A stretch of 58,089 nucleotides of DNA from Planctomycetota bacterium (lineage in GTDB: Bacteria > Planctomycetota > Phycisphaerae > Sedimentisphaerales > Anaerobacaceae). Positions 54,217-58,089 of this stretch are shown piece after piece (within the stretch, counting starts at the first letter, position 1; the number at the start of each line of letters is the position of its first letter). The notes below the pieces were generated by a model. It worked only from the letters and a program-made list of their open reading frames with translations. It was not told the DNA's origin and ran no database searches. Made by a program: the position numbers and the translations under genes. The stretch lies in the NCBI GenBank assembly GCA_014384025.1, contig JACNGQ010000168.1, positions 1 to 58,089 of the forward strand. The letters run 5' to 3'.

Positions 54217-55506
54217 ATGGCTAAAGGTTTTTGGACAGTTTTGTTAGCAATAGCGGCCATTGTAAGTTCGGTACTCGTTTTCGGCTGTCAGTACGATGCC
54301 CTGACGGATTTGTCTCTTGCAACCGGAAGCGCTCGCTCCATAACGGTTGCCGATTATGTGGACAAGATGAAGGCCGGCTGGGTCGGGCAGATGGCCGGCG
54401 TCGGTTGGGGCGGACCTACCGAGTTCAAGTACAAGGGCCAAATCATACCCGAAGATAAGATGCCCCAGTGGAAGCCTGAGTTGATTAACCAGTTCCAGCA
54501 GGATGACATTTATGTTGAGATGACTTTCATGCGGACACTTGAGCTGTACGGCTTTGATTGTTCTATCCGCCAGGCGGGGATTGATTTTGCCAACAGTGGT
54601 TATAATCTCTGGCATGCCAACAGACATGGTCGTGATAACCTGCGCAAAGGAATTGCACCGCCCGACTCCGGACATCCCCAGTTTAATACACATGCCGATG
54701 ATATAGATTATCAAATTGAGGCCGATTACGCAGGCCTGATTGCGCCGGGCATGCCAAACGTGGCTATCAAGCTGGGCGAAAAATTCGGACGGCTGATGAA
54801 CTACGGGGACGGCCTTTACGGAGGTCAGTTTGTCGGTGGAATGTACGCCGAGGCGTTCTTTGAAGATGACATGGTAAAGATTGTCCAGGCCGGCCTAAAG
54901 TGCATTCCAAAAAAGAGCCAGTTCGCCGAATGTATCCTGGATGTGCTTGCATGGTACAAAGAAAATCCCGACGACTGGGAAAAGACCTGGCAGCTCATTG
55001 AAGAAAAATACCAGGACAATCCCGACTATCGTAAATTCTCCTGCAATAAGGGCGACTTTAATATCGACGCCAAGATTAACGCCGCTTACATAGTAATGGG
55101 GCTGCTGTATGGCAAAGGCGACCCGGACAAGACAATCATCATCTCGACACGATGCGGCCAGGACTCCGACTGCAATCCGTCCAACGCTGGCGGCATATTG
55201 TTTACCACCATCGGATTCAACAATCTGCCCGACAAGTTTAAATCGGCCTTGAATCCCGAAGGCAAGTTCAGCCATACACCATACAACTTCCCGACCCTCG
55301 TGGAAGTAAGTAAGAAACTCGTCCGCCAGGCGGTTAAAAGGGAAGGTGGCAGGATGCTGAAGAACGCGGATGCTCAGGATGTCTTTATCATCCCTATTCG
55401 AAAACCCAAACCCACGAAGCTCGAACAGTGCTGGGAAGCCGGCCCTGTTGCAAACAGTAAATTCACGGAAGAAGAAATGGCACAGATAAAAGTTCCGGAA
55501 GAATAA
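54217..55506 (+). CDS. ADP-ribosylglycohydrolase-fold lipoprotein
   Basis: A 429-residue protein with a lipoprotein signal (IVSSVLVFGCQYD; lipobox VFGC). The fold is of the ADP-ribosylglycohydrolase/ARH type: GWVGQMAGVGWGGPTEFKYKG, QQDDIYVEMTFM and GQDSDCNPSNAGGILFTTIG are the positions that bind the dinuclear metal site. As an exported lipoprotein it is unlikely to act on intracellular ADP-ribosylated proteins; a role on an external substrate such as a sugar is possible. GGAGGTG precedes the ATG. Followed by a strong terminator. Confidence 0.87.
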   Translation: MAKGFWTVLLAIAAIVSSVLVFGCQYDALTDLSLATGSARSITVADYVDKMKAGWVGQMAGVGWGGPTEFKYKGQIIPEDKMPQWKPELINQFQQDDIYVEMTFMRTLELYGFDCSIRQAGIDFANSGYNLWHANRHGRDNLRKGIAPPDSGHPQFNTHADDIDYQIEADYAGLIAPGMPNVAIKLGEKFGRLMNYGDGLYGGQFVGGMYAEAFFEDDMVKIVQAGLKCIPKKSQFAECILDVLAWYKENPDDWEKTWQLIEEKYQDNPDYRKFSCNKGDFNIDAKINAAYIVMGLLYGKGDPDKTIIISTRCGQDSDCNPSNAGGILFTTIGFNNLPDKFKSALNPEGKFSHTPYNFPTLVEVSKKLVRQAVKREGGRMLKNADAQDVFIIPIRKPKPTKLEQCWEAGPVANSKFTEEEMAQIKVPEE

Positions 55507-55531
55507 GGCGTATCGGACTTGATATTTACAG

Positions 55532-55569
55532 GGCGGCTATCAGCGTTTCGCATCTTAGCCGCCTTTTTT
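55532..55569 (+). terminator. Rho-independent terminator
   Basis: GGCGGCTA (55532-55539) pairs perfectly with TAGCCGCC (55556-55563), 16-nt loop, followed by a run of six T. It lies about 25 bp after the ADP-ribosylglycohydrolase-like gene. Confidence 0.9.
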
Positions 55570-55656
55570 ATTTGGCGTTTCTTAGGTATCGTTATGGCGT
55601 GGTTTCATTGACAAGTTACTTTAATTCTGGTATTCTCTTTCGAGAGGTAACAGAAG

Positions 55657-57093
55657 ATGAAATCGATAAAAGCCCTCTGCTTGATTGTGGCGTTCGCACC
55701 TATTGTCGTTGAGTACGACAATGTACTTCCTTCAGATATAACACCTTTGCACCGGGCAGCCATGGATGGTGACATTGAACAGGTCGCAAAGCTGATTTCA
55801 GGCGGCTTCTATGTAAATTTGCAGAATATGGTCGGCAATGCCCCGCTGCACCTGGCTGCCCAGAACGGCCATAAGGATATTGTTGAGTTTCTTCTTGCCG
55901 GTGATGCCGATGTAAACATAAAAAATATGAGCGGCAGAACACCATTGCACTATGCCGCACAGCAGGGTCATATGGAAGTCTCTGAACTTCTGATTACAAA
56001 AGGCGCCCTGGTCGATGCGAGAAATAAATCCGGAGGTACTCCACTGCACTATGCTGCCAATGCCGGACATGGAGATATGGTTGAATTGCTTTTAGGCCAT
56101 GGTGCGGATATTAATGCACAGGGCGAATCCGGCGGAACACCCCTGCACGGAGCGGTCATAAATGGCTCCAAAGATGTCATTGAATTGCTCGTATTAAAAG
56201 GCGTTGATATCAACATCAAAGACAGAGGCGGCAATACCCCGCTGAGCGAGGCGGTACAACTGCACGATAAGGAAGCGGCTGAGTTCCTTGTCATCAATGG
56301 GGCCGTAGTCGAAGACGTAATAGATAACCTTCTTAAGACCGAGCTAAAACCGCTGCTCAAGGCCGCCAAAGATGGTGATTTCAGTACTGTTAAATCGCTC
56401 ATTTCAAAGGGTGCGGATGTAAATATAAGGGACTGGCAAAGCAAAACTCCGCTGCACCACGCCGTAGAAGCCGGGCATATAGAAATTGTTGATTTACTAT
56501 TGGCCAACGGAAGCTGGGTCGATGCCAAAGACGCCTGGAACTGTGAAACACCTTTACACATGGCTGTGCGAATGCACCGCATGGACATAGCGCGGCTTCT
56601 TCTCTCGAACGACGCCAACGTCAATGCAAAAAAACAGTTGGACGATACCCCCCTGCTAATGGCGGCACTCGCAGGTCCCGAACACCTGGAGAAACATTTG
56701 AATTCTGAAGGTGATGATGTCACAACGGATACGGCTGCATATCTTAGAGAACTGGAAAAATTCAAAAGCCTCCTGGAAAACGACACCAAAATCGATTCAA
56801 GAGATTTGACTGACGCAACACCCCTGCACCTGACAGCCTTGGATGGCAATATTGAGCTTACGGAATTGCTCATTGCTAATGGAGCTGATATAAATGCAAA
56901 GTGCAAATTCGGCGAAACCCCGCTGCACTTTGCCGCCGGAGGCGGACACAAGGAGATAGTTGAGCTTTTACTTTCAAAAGGCGCCGACGTTAACGCAACA
57001 GATTACCAGCGACAGAGCCCTCTATCGTGGGCAAAAGAGAAAGGCCACACAGAAATTGTCGAACTTTTAGTCAACCACGGTAGTAAAGAATAA
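55657..57093 (+). CDS. Exported ankyrin-repeat protein (long)
   Basis: A 478-residue protein with a short signal peptide (KSIKALCLIVAFAPIVV) and about twelve ankyrin repeats from residue 30 to the end, each of the form TPLHxAAxxGHxxIVELLLxxGADVN. One interruption at about residues 220-235 separates a first block from a second, and another at 340-375 carries a non-repeat segment. No enzymatic domain. The reading is at risk only from repeat-mediated recombination; the frame is open throughout. GAGAGGTAAC precedes the ATG. Confidence 0.88.
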   Translation: MKSIKALCLIVAFAPIVVEYDNVLPSDITPLHRAAMDGDIEQVAKLISGGFYVNLQNMVGNAPLHLAAQNGHKDIVEFLLAGDADVNIKNMSGRTPLHYAAQQGHMEVSELLITKGALVDARNKSGGTPLHYAANAGHGDMVELLLGHGADINAQGESGGTPLHGAVINGSKDVIELLVLKGVDINIKDRGGNTPLSEAVQLHDKEAAEFLVINGAVVEDVIDNLLKTELKPLLKAAKDGDFSTVKSLISKGADVNIRDWQSKTPLHHAVEAGHIEIVDLLLANGSWVDAKDAWNCETPLHMAVRMHRMDIARLLLSNDANVNAKKQLDDTPLLMAALAGPEHLEKHLNSEGDDVTTDTAAYLRELEKFKSLLENDTKIDSRDLTDATPLHLTALDGNIELTELLIANGADINAKCKFGETPLHFAAGGGHKEIVELLLSKGADVNATDYQRQSPLSWAKEKGHTEIVELLVNHGSKE

Positions 57094-57132
57094 TAAAGCA
57101 GGAGTATTGTATCTTTTAAGAGACAATAATAG

Positions 57133-57972
57133 ATGAAATCCATAAAAGCCCCCTTCTTGATTCTTCTCCTAATTATCGCTAATGAGGGGTGTAAAAAGAA
57201 AGAAAATCCACTCTGCGCTGCTGCGGTGGACTGTGACATTGAAAAGATACGAATACTAATCTCTGAAGGTGCTGATATCAACGGAACGGACGAGTACGGC
57301 CGGATGCCACTGCAATATGCGGTTGATACGCCTAAATCTGGTAACCACAAGGACGTGGCAGAGTTTCTTATTAACAATGGAGCCGATGCTAATGCCCAGG
57401 ACATATATGGTGGCACGCCTCTGCAAGGTGCCGCTATGAAGGGCAGAAAGGACTGCGTAGAACTGCTTATTGACAATGGTGCAGATGTCAACAAAGCTGA
57501 TAATACGGGCTGGACAGCTTTGGCTATGGCAAAAAATAAGGATGTAGCTGAACTACTTATTGCCAAGGGGGCAGACGTCAACGCTAATGCCCATAATGGC
57601 AGTTCACCCCTATACGTTGCATCCCTATTTAGACGCAAGGATGTGGTTGAGTTATTGATTGCCAATGGAGCCGATGTTAATGCAAAAGACAAAAATGGCA
57701 ATACGCTCCTGCACTCTTCTATAGGTGGTTATATGATGATGAAGATATTTATAGCCAATGGTGCAGATATCAATGCAAAGAATGCAAACGGCTGGATGCC
57801 GTTGCACACGGCAGCCTACCGTGGAAGGGACTGGAGTGTTGGTCTGCTTGTGGAGGAAGGAGCCGATGTTAACGCTAAGTCCAAACAAGGCCAGACACCC
57901 CTACAACTTGCTTTAGATGAAGGCCATACCGAAATCGTTGAAATATTGCGCATTAACGGGGGTAGGTTATAA
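57133..57972 (+). CDS. Exported ankyrin-repeat lipoprotein (short)
   Basis: A 279-residue protein. The N-terminus MKSIKAPFLILLLIIANEGCK resembles a lipoprotein signal, although Glu-Gly-Cys is an atypical lipobox. Seven or so ankyrin repeats follow. The first eight or so residues match those of the preceding ankyrin gene (MKSIKA), so the two probably arose by duplication. It lies 40 bp downstream of the first. Confidence 0.85.
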   Translation: MKSIKAPFLILLLIIANEGCKKKENPLCAAAVDCDIEKIRILISEGADINGTDEYGRMPLQYAVDTPKSGNHKDVAEFLINNGADANAQDIYGGTPLQGAAMKGRKDCVELLIDNGADVNKADNTGWTALAMAKNKDVAELLIAKGADVNANAHNGSSPLYVASLFRRKDVVELLIANGADVNAKDKNGNTLLHSSIGGYMMMKIFIANGADINAKNANGWMPLHTAAYRGRDWSVGLLVEEGADVNAKSKQGQTPLQLALDEGHTEIVEILRINGGRL

Positions 57973-58046
57973 TAATTTTATGGTTTTTTTGCAGATTGAA
58001 TGCTATAATGCGGTTTTAATGACGTAAAGACTTAGGAGTATAAAAA

Positions 58047-58089
58047 ATGTCGGAAAACCTGAATCGTCGCGATTTTTTCAAGAAGTCCA
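58047..58089 (+). CDS. Start of a Tat-exported protein, truncated by the window
   Basis: Fourteen codons are visible: MSENLNRRDFFKKS. The RRDFFK motif is a twin-arginine signal, seen in Tat-exported oxidoreductases and sulfatases. TTAGGAG lies 7-8 nt before the ATG. The protein identity cannot be told. Confidence 0.75.
   Translation, partial: MSENLNRRDFFKKS

Noticed and set aside
56049-57701. Long antisense frames over the ankyrin genes
   Set aside because: Repeat composition of ankyrin codons keeps the reverse frame open; the forward proteins are clear.
55700-57960. Regular short repeats suggesting CRISPR
   Set aside because: They are in-frame codons of ankyrin repeats with variable sequence, with no constant repeats or spacers.
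1-58089. tRNA, rRNA, riboswitch, integrase or transposase
   Set aside because: I looked on both strands and saw none; without a covariance search small RNAs cannot be excluded.

Overview
The window looks like chromosomal DNA of a planctomycete, most likely class Phycisphaerae (inference). The evidence is two Tat-exported formylglycine-type sulfatases, orphan type II secretion pseudopilins, a LamG/CBM9-like surface protein, an ECF sigma factor beside a membrane Ser/Thr kinase, an LptE-like lipoprotein (so an outer membrane), and base composition that looks moderate by eye. I saw no rRNA, tRNA, CRISPR array, phage or insertion sequence.

Layout. 1-5.1 kb: the end of an RraA-like gene, then a leftward translation cluster thrS-infC-rpmI-rplT-pheS. 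infC appears to start at AUA, and pheT does not follow pheS. 5.3-8.2 kb: FHA protein, membrane-anchored GspE-type ATPase, CvpA-like protein. 8.3-12.8 kb: FmdB-type zinc ribbon and a leftward sugar operon of AGE epimerase, deoxyhypusine-synthase-like protein and PfkB kinase-HAD fusion. 13-18 kb: HEAT-repeat protein and a CBM9-like/LamG surface protein. 18.6-21.3 kb: a broken pseudopilin, an intact pseudopilin and a sulfatase. A degenerate copy of the intact pseudopilin's 5' end lies at 15.0 kb, so two diverged direct repeats flank the LamG gene. 21.3-27.4 kb: a subtilase with PKD domains and a GNAT-kinase-ECF sigma module. 27.6-31.4 kb: three tandem DUF4932-type putative metallopeptidases, then a DUF4870 protein.

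32.8-39.3 kb: a complete rnfCDGEAB operon preceded by a small Cys-motif membrane protein and followed convergently by apbE, the flavin transferase for RnfD and RnfG. RnfB has lost exactly the four ligands of one [4Fe-4S] cluster in its last ferredoxin domain. 39.4-45.0 kb: a B12-binding radical SAM protein, then a run of small genes (membrane proteins, VOC, DUF6504, Blc lipocalin, Cys-rich protein, a short coiled coil with a Ca-loop-like end). 45.1-46.6 kb: the second sulfatase. 46.7-54.0 kb: a LOG protein and a leftward envelope cluster of TPR protein, LptE, FtsH, DsbD and endonuclease III. 54.2-58.1 kb: an ADP-ribosylglycohydrolase-fold lipoprotein, two exported ankyrin proteins and the start of another Tat-type protein.

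Taken together the genes suggest an organism with ferredoxin-NAD energy conservation by Rnf that degrades sulfated polysaccharides with exported enzymes. The best candidates for new biology are the epimerase/DHS-like/kinase-phosphatase operon, the reduced RnfB, and the DUF4932 triplet.
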